64,000 nt of DNA from Coccinella septempunctata (GCF_907165205.1 NC_058196.1:21246501-21310500); one strand, 5' to 3'. Positions 43,150 through 53,679 are shown, counted from the first letter of the stretch. Notes: generated by a model from the sequence alone, not told the origin. Numbers and translations are program-made.

Positions 43150-44260
43150 ACCGTTTTCACATTTTTGAAATCGAAGAATATTGTAAATTTCCTGAATTTC
43201 GAAAAACTTGCCACAGGGTCACAGATCAACGATTCTAATTTTTTATGATTGCGTTGGAGGAATAACAAAGATTATAAAACCCATATCCCTCTTCTTTTCA
43301 TTCTTTTTTCGATATTTTAAAAACTACTCGAATGAATACAATAGTTTCAACAGAAATGTTTTCTGAATTGAATGCTCAATCATATCAAGAACGAAAAAAT
43401 GGAAAAATGTGCGCAGGCTCCAAAAATATTTTAGCTCAGTAGAGAATTTCGAACAATATCATAATACCAATTTTTATATATCAAATATGTCCAGTTCTCC
43501 AGAAACTTCTAATGAGCACTCGAACTTGGGACACCCTATACATCTTTCAATTGGTGATTGTTCATTTGTGACTATTGTATTTTCCATTTCAACATACCAA
43601 ATTAATTTTTGAATTAGCATTCTGACCTTCAATACTCATCGCTAACACCCTAGAGAACAGATAACCTTGTCTTGGACTAATAGCCACTAGTTTTGCTATT
43701 TTCCCTATAGAAAATAGCAAGCCTTCGGAACCTCCGTTACGTTACAGCTTCACAAGAAAAAAGATGCGAAACAGTGTTTGAGATACAGTACCATATTTTG
43801 AAATATTAACATCAAGCATCAAAATAATCTACAACTGGATTCAAAGAACATGCCATTGATTGCAGAAACCATATTGAAATATAGACTGTACTTCGAAAAT
43901 CTTAGTCCAATTAAAACTGTATAACTGATATCAGTAAAATAATATTTCTAGTATCAATAGAAGTTTATGGTTTTAACAAGAACCTCCCGATACAATTTCC
44001 TAGTCTACTCGAAGACTTCGTACCATTGGATGGGGCTTCAAACCACTTATTACACACTGATTGTATATACGGTGGTTGTGCAGCCTATCCTAACCTATGC
44101 GTCTTTGGTGTAGTGAATGAAGAAGACCTGCACAAGAATCATCAAGATCAAATGCCAGAGGAGAGCCTGTATGGTTATAAAAGGCACCGTAGAGTGCCTG
44201 CTGTTATTTCTCCTAGATAATCACCTCATTGCTATCTCCGCACTCTCTTTACACTATCTA
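43150..44260. other. No gene recognised
   Basis: AT-rich DNA. A hairpin-prone CTATTTTC...GAAAATAG pair lies near 43697-43720. Open frames at 43409-43612 and 44026-44220 are short and show no domain. Confidence 0.3.
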
Positions 44261-44263
44261 ACT

Positions 44264-44437
44264 CTACACCTTAGTCAAAATATGTAACATGGCCGTTTCT
44301 TTAGTATAGGAAGTATTGTATAACGTTTATACTATAACCGAAAAGTAGGTAATGAGCAGAAAGTACCTAAGTTTTTCACCTCAAGTCTATATGATGGTAG
44401 AGAAACGACCAAGTCACATATTTTGGCTAAGGTGCAG
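44264..44437. mobile_element. Small MITE, 174 bp
   Basis: The left end reads CTACACCTTAGTCAAAATAT. The reversed right end reads CTGCACCTTAGCCAAAATAT. Similarity continues for about 40 bases through CGTTTCT. The middle is noncoding. Target duplication is not clear. Confidence 0.75.
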
Positions 44438-44439
44438 AA

Positions 44440-45255
44440 TTAGGGCTTGTACAGTAAGAAGCTTCTTAGCTCTACATAAAGTCTCATGACTTTTTGAGAT
44501 TGCAAGCCAATTTTGGCAACATTTCACATGCAAATATTGTTTTAGGGTGGATTAAGAATTTCTTCGTCCATTCGTTTTTCCTTCGATGTGGGGAGGTTGA
44601 GATTCATTATGTTCTCCCAAAGACTGTTAGCACTTCCATCTTCTCGATAATATCATCAAGAACATCCACCCCAAATGGCGATTTCATCGAAAACGAATCG
44701 AACGATTCGAAGTCTTGTTTTCCGTCGAACTTGAGTCCCTCCGCCGTTCCAAAGGACAAGGCAGCATGTAAAAGCACTTTCGCGAGGAACAATTGAGGTC
44801 TTTCTTCCAGTTAAAGAACTTTTAATTAAATCGCCTCGATAATGAGCAACCGTCCCCCCCCCCCCCCCCCCCCCCCCCCCCGTCCTGTCCGTTTTTCCGG
44901 CCATAGTGGATAAATCTTATTGAAATCTGATGGGGAAGTTTCGAAAACGAAAATCCCGGAGTTATGAAAGAAAATAAGGGGGAAGGCGGGAAGGGTTCAT
45001 GATAATTCGTAGCTGGCTATCTCGGTGAACAAACAATCCCTGCAGCGCTGCCGTCCTCCGGCTCGTCGTCGCTCCGCATTTTATCTTTCTCCTGGTCTGT
45101 TGACTGCCTATCAAAATTAGCGGAATTAGCGGCTTGTCTTTCGGCGATAGCATTTTCTCAGGCGGCGCATAGAAATGAAGCTGAATTTATGCCGGGAGGC
45201 CCTCATGAAACAGTCTAGCCAGAGTTCTTCTGGAAAACGCTGAATCAGGTCAGTT
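44440..45255. other. No gene recognised; poly-C tract and GC-rich flank
   Basis: Apart from the 28-base C run this segment shows GC-richer sequence at 44900-45200 with open frames on both strands. None has a recognisable domain. Confidence 0.3.
44854..44881. repeat. Poly-C tract, 28 bases
   Basis: An uninterrupted run of 28 Cs between CCGT and GTCC. The minus-strand open frame across it owes its poly-glycine to the run. Runs of this length are error-prone in sequencing, so the true length is uncertain. Confidence 0.9.
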
Positions 45256-45256
45256 T

Positions 45257-45600
45257 ATACAGGGTGAGTCCTTGACTCGTAAGAATATTTCAACAGTAGA
45301 TTCTGTAAAAAAAAACACTTTTTTCTTTCACTATGTTTTCCAAATCGGTTCGGTTTAAAAGATACAGACCGTTGAAAACCCATAAAAAATTCTCACACAA
45401 TCTCACAAATGGTTTCGTTATTATGACCATTATATACCACAAATATAGCAAAAATTCCAAGAACCCAACTCTTGAAACTAAGTTGGACGCTATCTAATGA
45501 ATATTTGAACGTTTTTTGAAATAAAAGTACCTATTCTTATTTTCTTGTAATTTGATGTTCAAAAATTAAAAATATTTATGAAATTCAAAAATTGTGGACT
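45257..45600 (+). repeat. MITE family C, copy with preserved end
   Basis: It starts TACAGGGTGAGTCCTTGACT and runs through TTTCAACAGTAGATTCTGTA and a CAAATCGGTTCGG block into TTTCGTTATTATGACCATTA. These blocks recur at 18.64-18.78 kb and 19.5-20.2 kb. No opposite arm is present before the 45.7 kb insertion. Confidence 0.6.
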
Positions 45601-45683
45601 TTGACCGAATTGAAAGTTTTCACCCCCCCCAGATCATATGCCATTGTTTCGATTTGGAGGGGATCGTTTCATACTGGGTGGTG

Positions 45684-45710
45684 CTCGAGTACTACTCGAT
45701 AATACTCAGA
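45684..45710 (+). repeat. 27-bp dispersed motif, copy 3
   Basis: Exact match to the other two copies. It sits immediately upstream of element D copy 3, whose TA duplication starts at 45717. Confidence 0.75.
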
Positions 45711-45718
45711 AGCAACTA

Positions 45719-46961
45719 TACACCATTCACTTTTATTTTAGCACTCAGTTGGCCATGGAAATTTGACTCATTTCACTCTGTATAGTACGAAAATCTGGGG
45801 TTATGAAGCTTGTCAAAACATTTTTGGGTTTTAAATCAACGCTATGTTGCCCGTTCTACGTAAAAGTTTCTGTCATTACGTATTTCATCACAATGTCGAA
45901 TCTCTTCGGAAAATATGTGACGAACATAATTGAAGTTTATACAAACTGATTGAAGGCATACCAAATCCAGTTATTTGCATGGAAAATACAAGAGATCAGT
46001 ATAATATCATAATATGCACAAGCTTGAGGAGAGTTAATGTTCGTTATCTTCTTTGGCTAATGTTTGAATACGTTACATCACTTGTAGATTTCAAAAATAT
46101 TATCCCGAAGATGAAATGCATATGATGCAGTGGTTGGGAATGGGTATCTCCCGAACGAATTAACAGATACTTACAAGAATGATAAATTCTTCAACAAAAA
46201 TCATCTTGCATCAATATAAGTAAAAGGAATTAAAGGAAGGTTAAAGTCAAGATGAACTTCACCTTTGAACAAAAATTTCACATGAATAAACAATTAACAG
46301 GACAAGGTATTTGTGGGTGTTCATCTTAATACATTGATATAATAATAATAATTAGGTATTTATTGGTACCTTAAAACATTTACAATGTATAGTACAAATC
46401 AAATGAGAAATAGAAAATTTTCGGGAATTCATTTTACAATGACATTCATCGAAAATCCTGTAGTAAACTCTTTGCATTAATTCACCCAAACATAAAATTC
46501 TCAAATGCCACCACTTTTTTGGGTCTCCCAATAGAAGGAAATTCTTTGTCATCCTCTTTATTCACAATCTTTTTGATTGTGAAAATATTCAGCTGAAATA
46601 TAAGTCATTCAGATTCAGATGAAATATTATATAAATTTATTAACAATTAATATGTTCGCTACCGTCGGACTTATTGTGGATTTCAGAATATCAGGGTATA
46701 ACTATTTCAATCAGAGGACCTGAATTAGAATTCAGGTGTGCTGTGAAGTGCTATTTAGAAATAGCACTTCCTGAAACCCTGTCTTCTCTCTTTTTCAATC
46801 GGTTTCGGCATTTTCGTAATAAAAATTGATATTAGTTATGAGAACGGCGTTATGACATTAACAACATTTCATGAGTGCCAACCTTACTCCGTTCTGGTTA
46901 CAAAAACTTGAGAAAAATATTTCATGGCCAACCGACTGCTAAAATAAATGTGAATGGAGTA
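45719..46961 (-). mobile_element. TA-flanked TIR element D, copy 3 (1243 bp)
   Basis: The ends TACACCATTCACTTTTATTT and, reversed, TACTCCATTCACATTTATTT are flanked by TA (45717-45718 and 46962-46963). The orientation matches copy 1. The HTH-like block lies on the minus strand near 46540-46690. Compared with the other copies it has a small inverted duplication, (AGCACTTC)/(GAAGTGCT), near 46735-46775. Confidence 0.85.
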
Positions 46962-46984
46962 TACCATTATTTAATTAGATCCAT

Positions 46985-47215
46985 CAATTCCAAGCGTTTT
47001 TCCATCGGGCTATGAGTTGTGTTGCTCTGACTAGGTCAAATGAGACCGAAACCATGATTAGCATTTTGTTGTCCTGACGATGGCAAATTGGTTAGATCAA
47101 CTCAGATCGTAAAAACTTGTTGATATCCATATCGGCGGGTAGTATGCATCTGAATTAATTCTTATTATTGTATTCATTGCCTCCCTGTTGAAACGCGCGT
47201 GATCATTCCTTCATT
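46985..47215 (+). repeat. Interspersed repeat, copy 2 (matches 4.01-4.25 kb)
   Basis: It holds CAAATGAGACCGAAACCATG, CGATGGCAAATTGG, TATCGGCGGGT and TGATCATTCC in the same order as the minus strand of the first copy. Sequence continuing to about 47430 (ACAAACATACAAACAAAC, an RTE- or SINE-like tail) may belong to the same unit. Confidence 0.6.
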
Positions 47216-47482
47216 ATAGGAATGAATGTTGCACGCCAACCTAAGCTGATAAATGCTCTCCTCCATATTGAAATTTCCATCAAAATCGAACATTTGGTTC
47301 CGGAGTTATGGAAAGACAAACATACAAACAAACTAACAAATACAAGGATTTTCATCTTTACAATAATAGCGAGAATATAAGTAAGGATAAGGAATATAAG
47401 GATTGCTCGTATGAAGAAATTTGGAGTCCAATAACTGAAAAACGAAGCCTGATAGGCAAAACATTTCTTTGGCGTTCTATCA

Positions 47483-47976
47483 AGTAACGGGTGATTTTTT
47501 TCAGCGTTGTTTTTTTGAAAGTCGAATAAAACACTCAATTTGCATCATATATTCAAAATTTTTATTGAAATTGATAACTTGGCCTTTGCCATTTACATTT
47601 TAAAGATTACTTCATGTAAATATTGTCCGCGGCTCCGTTTCAAAAGGTTCATTCGGAAGGTCCAATTTTGCGTCACTTTTTCGAGCATTTCTGCCTGTAT
47701 TCCGCGAATTACGAGTGTTATGTTATTCTGTATGGCTTCAATCGTGTTCGGTTTGTCCACATATACTAACGACTTCACATAATCCCACAAGAAATAATCC
47801 AGAGGCGTCAGATCGCATGATCTCGGCGGCCAATTCGCAGGGCCATTTCGAGAGATAAGATGCTCACCAAATTCATCCTTCAACATGTTCATTGTTCCAC
47901 GAGCTGTGTGGCATGTGGCACCGACTTGATGAAACCACAAGTCAACCAAGTTCAACTCGGCCAATTGGGGCAAAAA
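47483..47976 (-). pseudogene. DD41D (rosa-like) mariner 3' stub, left
   Basis: The minus strand encodes LAELNLVDLWFHQVGATCHT, then SRNGPANWPPRSCDLTPLDY and a C-terminus ending HEVIFKM. The second catalytic Asp, expected just before GATCHT, is Val here, so the copy is inactive even where the frame is open. From that site to the Asp of TPLD there are 41 residues, the DD41D signature. The N-terminal half is missing. Its 3' end continues past the stop into an AATCACCCGTTAC-like terminus. Confidence 0.8.
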
Positions 47977-47980
47977 ACAG

Positions 47981-48345
47981 AACGAAATGGCCCTGTGAAT
48001 TGGCCGCCAAGATCATGCGATTTGACGCCTCTGGATTATTTCTTGTGGGGTTATGTGAAGTTGTTAGTGTATGTAGACAAACCGAACACGATTGAAGTCT
48101 TACAGGATAACATAACACTCGTAATTTGCGGAATACAGGCAGAAATGCTCGAAAAAGTGACACAAAATTGGACCTTCCGAATGAACCTTTTGAAACGGAG
48201 CCGCGGACAACATTTACATGAAGTTATCTTTAAAATGTAAATGGCAAAGGTCAAGTTATAAATTTCAATAAAAATTCTGAATATATGATGCAAATTGAAT
48301 GTTTTATTCGATTTTTAAAAAAACTACTCTAAAAAATCCCCCTTT
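47981..48345 (+). pseudogene. DD41D (rosa-like) mariner 3' stub, right
   Basis: It begins abruptly within the same family at NGPVNWPPRSCDLTPLDY and continues to HEVIFKM and its stop at 48240. About 100 bases of 3' end follow. It is closely related to the left stub but inverted, so 47515-47853 and 47982-48318 form a palindrome of about 340-bp arms around a 128-bp centre that is the extra part of the left stub. Confidence 0.8.
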
Positions 48346-48560
48346 TTTGTCAGTTAGTTCAATTTTTAGTGTCGAGGTTCGTAGCACTCTGTATTACAGT
48401 ACATTACTGGAGTTGAATGAGAACACAGGCCAACGAAATGAAAAACAAAAATTTGGTGCCGGAAATCTAACATCTGATTTTAGATGTTTTTAATGTGCTG
48501 ATTCCAAAAATGCCACCAGATTTTTTCTATCAGCTCTAGTTTCTGAGATACACGTTACAG

Positions 48561-49487
48561 GTTAAATGGTATATTGACAGTTCAAAACGTAGTTTAAAAT
48601 GTGTTCTTTTACATAACGGTAACAAATATGGCTCAATTCCTATTGGTCATTCTACTACCATGAAGGAAGAATATGAAACAATAGCATTAGTTTTGAGAAA
48701 AATTAAATACGAAGAACATCAGTGGTCAATTTGTGTTGATTTAAAAATGATTAACTTCCTCCTTGGACAGCAGAGTGGTTATATAAAATATCCTTGTTTT
48801 TTGTGCCTTTGGGACAGCAGAGCTAAAAATGAGCACTGGGTTAATAAAAATTGGCCTTCAAGAGATGTCATGATTCAAGGAATACAAAACGTGATCAACG
48901 AACCTTTGGTTTCAAGAGAAAAAATCTTACTTCCGCCCTTGCATATCAAGCTAGGCCTAATGAAGCAATTTGTGAAGGCTTCAAATCGAGATGGAAATTG
49001 TTTTGGGTATTTGTCACGTAAATTTCCTGGCATTAGCACGGAAAAACTAAGAGCTGGTATATTTGATGGTCCTCAAATAAGGCAACTTGTTAAAGATCCA
49101 CAATTCACCACATCAATGAACGAGACTGAATCTAACGCTTGGAGTTCATTTGTCCAAGCAGTACAAAATTTTCTTGGCAATCATAAAGCAGAGTATTACG
49201 TAGAATTAGTGGAAACTATGCTTTCAAATTTTAATATTCTCGGCTGTAACATGAGTATAAAAGTTTACTACCTCCACAGCCACCTAGATCGTTTTCCAGA
49301 AAAATTAGGTGATTGTAGTGAAGAACAGGGGGAAAGATTCCATCAGGATATTAAAACTATGGAAGATCGTTATCAAGGACGATGGGATAGCCACATGATG
49401 GCGGACTACTGCTGGAGCCTTCAGCGAGACTGTCCTAGTAAACTCCATTCCAGAAATTCGTATAAAAGAAAATTTTTATGTGATTAG
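48561..49487 (+). CDS. Conserved uncharacterised arthropod protein, C-terminal part
   Basis: The open frame reads upstream of the first ATG (48660) to at least 48561, encoding VKWYIDSSKRSLKCVLLHNG and GNKYGSIPIGHSTT before MKEEYE. A possible splice acceptor (TTACAG) ends at 48560, and an in-frame stop lies at 48537. The protein then has a CFLCLWDSR block, a PPLHIKLGL block, HSHLD and EEQGERFHQD, and ends KRKFLCD. I recall similar sequences as multi-copy uncharacterised proteins of arthropods, but no enzymatic domain is known to me. AATAAA at 49521-49526 follows the stop. The surrounding inverted repeats suggest that it is transposon-borne. There are no internal stops over 309 codons. Confidence 0.7.
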   Translation, partial: VKWYIDSSKRSLKCVLLHNGNKYGSIPIGHSTTMKEEYETIALVLRKIKYEEHQWSICVDLKMINFLLGQQSGYIKYPCFLCLWDSRAKNEHWVNKNWPSRDVMIQGIQNVINEPLVSREKILLPPLHIKLGLMKQFVKASNRDGNCFGYLSRKFPGISTEKLRAGIFDGPQIRQLVKDPQFTTSMNETESNAWSSFVQAVQNFLGNHKAEYYVELVETMLSNFNILGCNMSIKVYYLHSHLDRFPEKLGDCSEEQGERFHQDIKTMEDRYQGRWDSHMMADYCWSLQRDCPSKLHSRNSYKRKFLCD

Positions 49488-49520
49488 TGACTAATATAAT
49501 TATGTAAATTAAGTTTCTGC

Positions 49521-49526
49521 AATAAA
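49521..49526 (+). terminator. Polyadenylation signal for the conserved ORF
   Basis: AATAAA lies 34 bases after the stop codon and inside the inverted repeats, in a good position to end a transcript of that ORF. Confidence 0.5.
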
Positions 49527-49754
49527 TACTTAAATCCATGTGTCTTTGTTTTTTTTAACTGTCAATAGTAATATTATATATAAAAACAGTTATAACGTAA
49601 ATTATATATACATATTTTTTTTTAAATCTCAAAAACTAGATCTGATAGAAGTGATAGACAAAATCTGAGAACTTTTTTACATTCTGCATCCAAAAATTAC
49701 CCAGGAGCAGTTAACAAATCGCAGGCACCAAAATGTGTGTTGGCCTGTGGAATC

Positions 49755-50385
49755 AATTCCACTCAACAACATCGCTTCAATCCATCGATACAGCTTCACC
49801 AGCGTATGGACGCTTCGGATCAAACATTCGTCCGATTGGAAAATTCCCGCTGAACTTTCCATCCGATAGAGCGATCGTCGAATATTCAAAAGAATTGATT
49901 TACGCCGAATCGCACGTACTCCAAAATAAAAAATAAAAAACGACGCTCCGAAACTTTCCCGAACGCCCCAAATGAATCCCGTTATCAATGGGGATTGGTT
50001 TTTGACGATTTCAGCCTACGCCGAACTTCTCCCGTGCTGATGCGACTTTCGAGCGATTCTTCCAGGCCAGTTTGAAAGCGAGTTAGCGACTTCGCGCGGG
50101 CCCTTATCTCCGGCATACATCCATACATTATTCGGGGGTTGTTAAAAGTTCTGGAATTTCCCTTCCCGCCTAGGTGAATTCGAGTACGTCGTTTAGGATT
50201 GCGCAGGGATTGGGATATTGTCCTCCTAAGTGAAATCGGGCGGATGTACATAGATATCTGAATCGGTGTCACTCGAGTGGATGCGATTATCTAACCTTCG
50301 AGGAACCAGGGGTTGGCAGTAGTTCAATTACTTTCGCAAATGAAATACGCAATTCACATACAAATATGATATTGGAGTTTAGTAA
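49755..50385. other. No gene recognised
   Basis: GC-richer, CpG-bearing DNA at 49.7-50.28 kb with open frames up to 103 codons on the minus strand. No domain was recognised. Confidence 0.3.
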
Positions 50386-50388
50386 ATA

Positions 50389-51927
50389 CACTACGCAAAA
50401 AAATTAACGCACATTCTGAAAATCTCAATTTTAATGGAAGTTAACTCTACATTGACTTTATAACTTATTTTTTATGTTCTCTCGGGAAGGTTTTGAACGA
50501 AACAAGACACATTAAATGGAAGAAAAATTCAGGATTTCACCGAATCTTATGTGAAAGAAGAGAAATGAACAATTTTCAAAATACTGAAATGCTGATAAGT
50601 GATTTAATACTTGGTATTTCCACCCCTTGCGTTAATTACAGCTCGGCAACGACGGTTCATACTCAAAATGAGTGATCTTAAAATGTTCTGATTTAATCCT
50701 TCCCAGATTTCTCCGAGTTGGATTCCTAAGTCATTGAGAGTAGATGGATGATTTTCTGAACTTCTAAGCCTTCTATTGAGGTTGTCCCAAACCTGCTCAA
50801 TCGGATTGAGACCTGGACTTCTTGCTGGCCATTCCATTCGAGAGACTTCAACCTCTTCAAGGTACTCCTGAACGATGCGCGCACGATGGGGTCTGGCATT
50901 ATCGTCCATAAAAATGAAATTTTCACCAATGTATGGGGCAAATGGCACTACATGCTCTTCAAGAATGTTCCTTATATACTTATCAGCATTCATAGCTCCA
51001 CTATCAACGACCACTAGGTCTGTGCGAGCAGTCAAAGATATTCCACCCCATACGATAATCGATCCTCCCCCGAAACCAGTAGTATTCAGGAAATTGCACT
51101 GAGCATATCTTTCATGTGGACGTCTGTATACAAGGGAACATCGATCACAATGAGGGAACATCGATCACAATGGTAGAGGCAGAATCTAGACTCATCTGTG
51201 AAGAGAACTCTTTCCCAATCGGCCTCTTCCCAATGGATATGCTCTCTCGCAAAATCCAAACGCGCCTTCGATGGGCTGGGGTAAGAGCTGGGCCTCTTGC
51301 CGCGACACGAGGCCTTGAATCATATTCTCTGAGGCGATTTCTTATTGTCTGAGTGCTAATTTGCACCTCATGAGTTTGCTCAAGTTGAATTTGAAGGAGG
51401 CGAGCGGTTGCAAACCGTTGTCTCGACGAAGAAACTCTCAAGTAACATTCTTGAATGGCAGTTGTTACCCGTGGTCTACCCTGTCCTGGTCTTCGGACAT
51501 TCAAACCTGTCTCCCTGAATCGCTGCAACATTCTGGACACACTTGTATGGGAAACTCCAAACCTTTCTGCAATTCTTGTGTATGTCCACCCTTCTTCTCG
51601 CAAAACTACCGATTGAGCACATTCCTCTTGGGTCAAATTGCGTGTTTCGCGTTGCATAGCGATCGAGTGTAGAAAATCGAACGAAAGAAAAACTATTGAT
51701 CACTAGAATTGATCGAGAACAACTGATTTTAGAATGGAGCCAATACATTCAAAATCTGATAATATCATCTTTTTTTTATTCCTGCTGGAAAAAAACATCT
51801 GTATTGAAGAAAACCGTTGAAAGTGGATAACATGCATGCATAATTCTGATAAAAATAATTGTCATTGAGAACAGTTGTAGAATAAATTTGGGATTTCCAT
51901 AATGTGCGTTAATTGTTTTGCGCAGTG
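50389..51927 (-). mobile_element. Tc1 element, copy A, 1539 bp
   Basis: The termini are CACTACGCAAAAAAATTAAC (left) and CACTGCGCAAAACAATTAAC (right, reversed). TA lies immediately outside both (50387-50388 and 51928-51929). About 28 bases of the terminal repeats match well and weaker similarity continues to about 40. Copy B at 58735-60256 is the same family in the opposite orientation. The two together define the element and its ends. Confidence 0.92.
50604..51657 (-). pseudogene. Tc1 transposase (DD34E), copy A, frameshifted
   Basis: From ATG at 51657 the first frame encodes two HTH domains (LTQEECAQSVVLREEGWTYT, then a GRPRVT hook and QISTQTIRNRLREY). A one-base loss near 51270, a 3-base loss and an exact 20-bp tandem duplication near 51135-51172 break the catalytic core. 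The second frame (51161-50604) keeps MDDNARPHRA and LNPIEQVWD with 34 residues between Asp and Glu, then the natural C-terminus. The protein would bind the terminal repeats and cut at TA. The C-terminal half of this copy is the better preserved one. Confidence 0.88.
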
Positions 51928-52049
51928 TACTTTAAATATGCCTTGAAATAGAAAAATCTGTCATGGTAGCCTGCTGAGGCAGATACTATGTTTAGAACAA
52001 CATTCTTCATAATATTCGGTAATATCTCCTTCGTAGAAACGTAGATATA

Positions 52050-52401
52050 CAGAGTTAGAACTATTTAGAGGCTGACTATAGGAATATCGAAAACCGTTTG
52101 AAATAAAGGGTGGCTTAAATTGCAAAAAAGTGGTACACCAGTATAAACGCTATATAGGATTATGACTACACACCGAATTTCGTGAGGTTATCTCCAAAAA
52201 CAAATGAGTTATGAAGAAAAAATGATAATCTTGATTTTCAGTTTTTTCGAGATATCTCAGGAACCATCAGAGATATTTGGGAACTGTTTACACCCACCCA
52301 CTCATCCTTGAATAACGCAACTTTTTCGTAATTTAAGCTACCTTGTATTTCTAACGGTTTTCGATATCCCTGTAGTCCCCCTCTAAATAGTTCTAACCCT
52401 G
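52050..52401. mobile_element. TA-flanked MITE E, 352 bp
   Basis: The ends CAGAGTTAGAACTATTTAGA and, reversed, CAGGGTTAGAACTATTTAGA have TA just outside (52048-52049 and 52402-52403). The arms match for about 85 bases, including ATATCGAAAACCGTT. The centre is noncoding. Its terminus resembles those of the elements at 15976 and 57074. Confidence 0.88.
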
Positions 52402-52411
52402 TATAATATGC

Positions 52412-52500
52412 AGAGTGATTTCAAAGGTGAGGCTTTTTTTTGACAGAAGGTAGAACTCATCGAAATAAGTCGTTTAACCAAAAATTTTCTACATAAAATA
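52412..52500 (+). repeat. MITE-end repeat, GGTGA family, copy 4
   Basis: CAGAGTGATTTCAAAGGTGA is followed by a T run, AGAAGGTAGAACTCATCG and AACCAAAAATT. It matches the minus strand of 35350-35457. It adjoins MITE E. Confidence 0.55.
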
Positions 52501-52764
52501 TCCAAGATGGCTGAGATACAACCCCTAGAAGTTCAACCAAATTTCATTGAGTTTCAAGTACGGGACTGTGGAAGGTGACTCCGGCATCGCAAAAACGAAA
52601 CAAAACATAAACATATGGCTGGATAATGAATGGTTCAGTACCAAGTTCATCGGATTAGATGCATCAGGTCACTTTTGAGAGAATCATAATTGTTGTATCG
52701 TGCAATTTAGGGTAAAAAAAAAATGTAGAAAATCGAGGCAGTGCTTATGTCTGAAGGTCTATTT

Positions 52765-53255
52765 TGAACGCAACTACGGTATTTCACTAACGACGAGCGG
52801 TATCTCTTATTCTCTACCCCAAAGGCTTACGCACCATGACTGATAGAAAAAAAAATTTCTATTTCAACACTTATGACGCGGGAACGCGAACAGGGGGGTT
52901 GACGGGACTTCCTCTTCACTACCCCAAGGGCTTACGCACCATGACTGATAGCGAAGGGAAATGTCAGACTGCTGAAACAGGGCAAAGTAGAAAGCGATAC
53001 AGTACAGCAGTGTCAAAAAAGTAACCCTTGTAGGTCTAATAAAGAAAAAGAACGGTATAGACGGGGACCTACTTCCTTTATTCAGGGCACTCGCGGAAAA
53101 CGAAAAATAAAAATTAATTTCCAAAAGTACTACCCTCGTAACACAAAATTATCTTTAAATTCGTTGAACGGCTTGTCGTGCACACAATGAAAGACGAATC
53201 GCAGAGAAAAGAGCGTAAAAGGGACAAAAGAGTAAAAAAAGAGCAGCACAAACAG
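52765..53255 (-). mobile_element. Partial LTR, related to the 27.5 kb solo LTR
   Basis: This matches 28080-28560 of the solo LTR, including two copies of the hairpin core (52815-52846 and 52920-52951), the GACGGGGACCTAC block, CCTTTATTCAGG (reversed AATAAA) and GAACGGCTTGTCGTGCACAC. Both the U3 part with the TATA box and the far U5 end are missing. No target duplication could be seen. Confidence 0.8.
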
Positions 53256-53259
53256 AAAC

Positions 53260-53570
53260 GGATGTAATGACCAAAGTTGAAATCGCCCAACTTTAAATTT
53301 TGGCCTATAATTCAAAAACAAAAGAAGATAGAGGAATGCAGTTAATTATTTTCTCGAAAAAAGACGATATGAATGCAACGTTCATTTTCCTCTATCTCGT
53401 TAGGTTAAAAAGTTGTAGTTCAGGTATCACCAATTTTGCCCACCCTGTACAGTTTGATTTGAAAACTCTCAACTCGTCAACGCCACCCAAAGGCTGTATC
53501 TTGGAAGATAAAATTTTGCAAAAAATTTATATGAACTACCCCTGCTAATTTTTATCGATGAATCATGTTC
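53260..53570. other. Mostly unassigned; one foldback end
   Basis: TTTTGCCCACCCTGTAC near 53437-53452 equals the right end of the foldback element at 15976-17536. Upstream similarity is weak, so only a terminus is called. Confidence 0.4.
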
Positions 53571-53576
53571 TCCTTG

Positions 53577-53673
53577 GGTGTGTTCATAAACTTACTCCGA
53601 GAGTAGAGTATGAGTATGGTCATGCTCAGAGAGCATACTCTGAGCTTGCTCTAAGTGAGTTTGTGAACGCAAC
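53577..53673. mobile_element. Miniature palindromic element, 97 bp
   Basis: The ends GGTGTGTTCATAAAC and, reversed, GTTGCGTTCACAAAC are flanked by CCTTG (53572-53576 and 53674-53678), a 5-bp duplication. Inside, CTCAGAGAGCATACTCTGAG adds to the palindrome. It is much too short to code. Confidence 0.65.
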
Positions 53674-53679
53674 CCTTGA

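Larger units (their letters stand above)
48424..49749 (+). mobile_element. Inverted-repeat element carrying a conserved ORF
   Basis: The left end reads CACAGGCCAACGAAAT and the reversed right end CACAGGCCAACACACAT. TTTGGTGCC follows in both (48452-48460 and 49724-49732 reversed). Further in, TCTATCAG-CTCTAGTTTCTGAGAT on the left matches TCTATCAG-ATCTAGTTTTTGAGAT on the right. The inverted ends span about 125 bases. Flanks share GAAT (48415-48418 and 49750-49753), but an 8-bp duplication is not exact. The ORF inside fills most of the interior. This fits a cut-and-paste transposon that has lost its 5' coding part; the superfamily is not identified. Confidence 0.65.

Noticed and set aside
44494..44904. 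Open frames around the poly-C run, including a poly-Gly frame
   Set aside because: The glycine run is a translation of the homopolymer. There is no other sign of coding.
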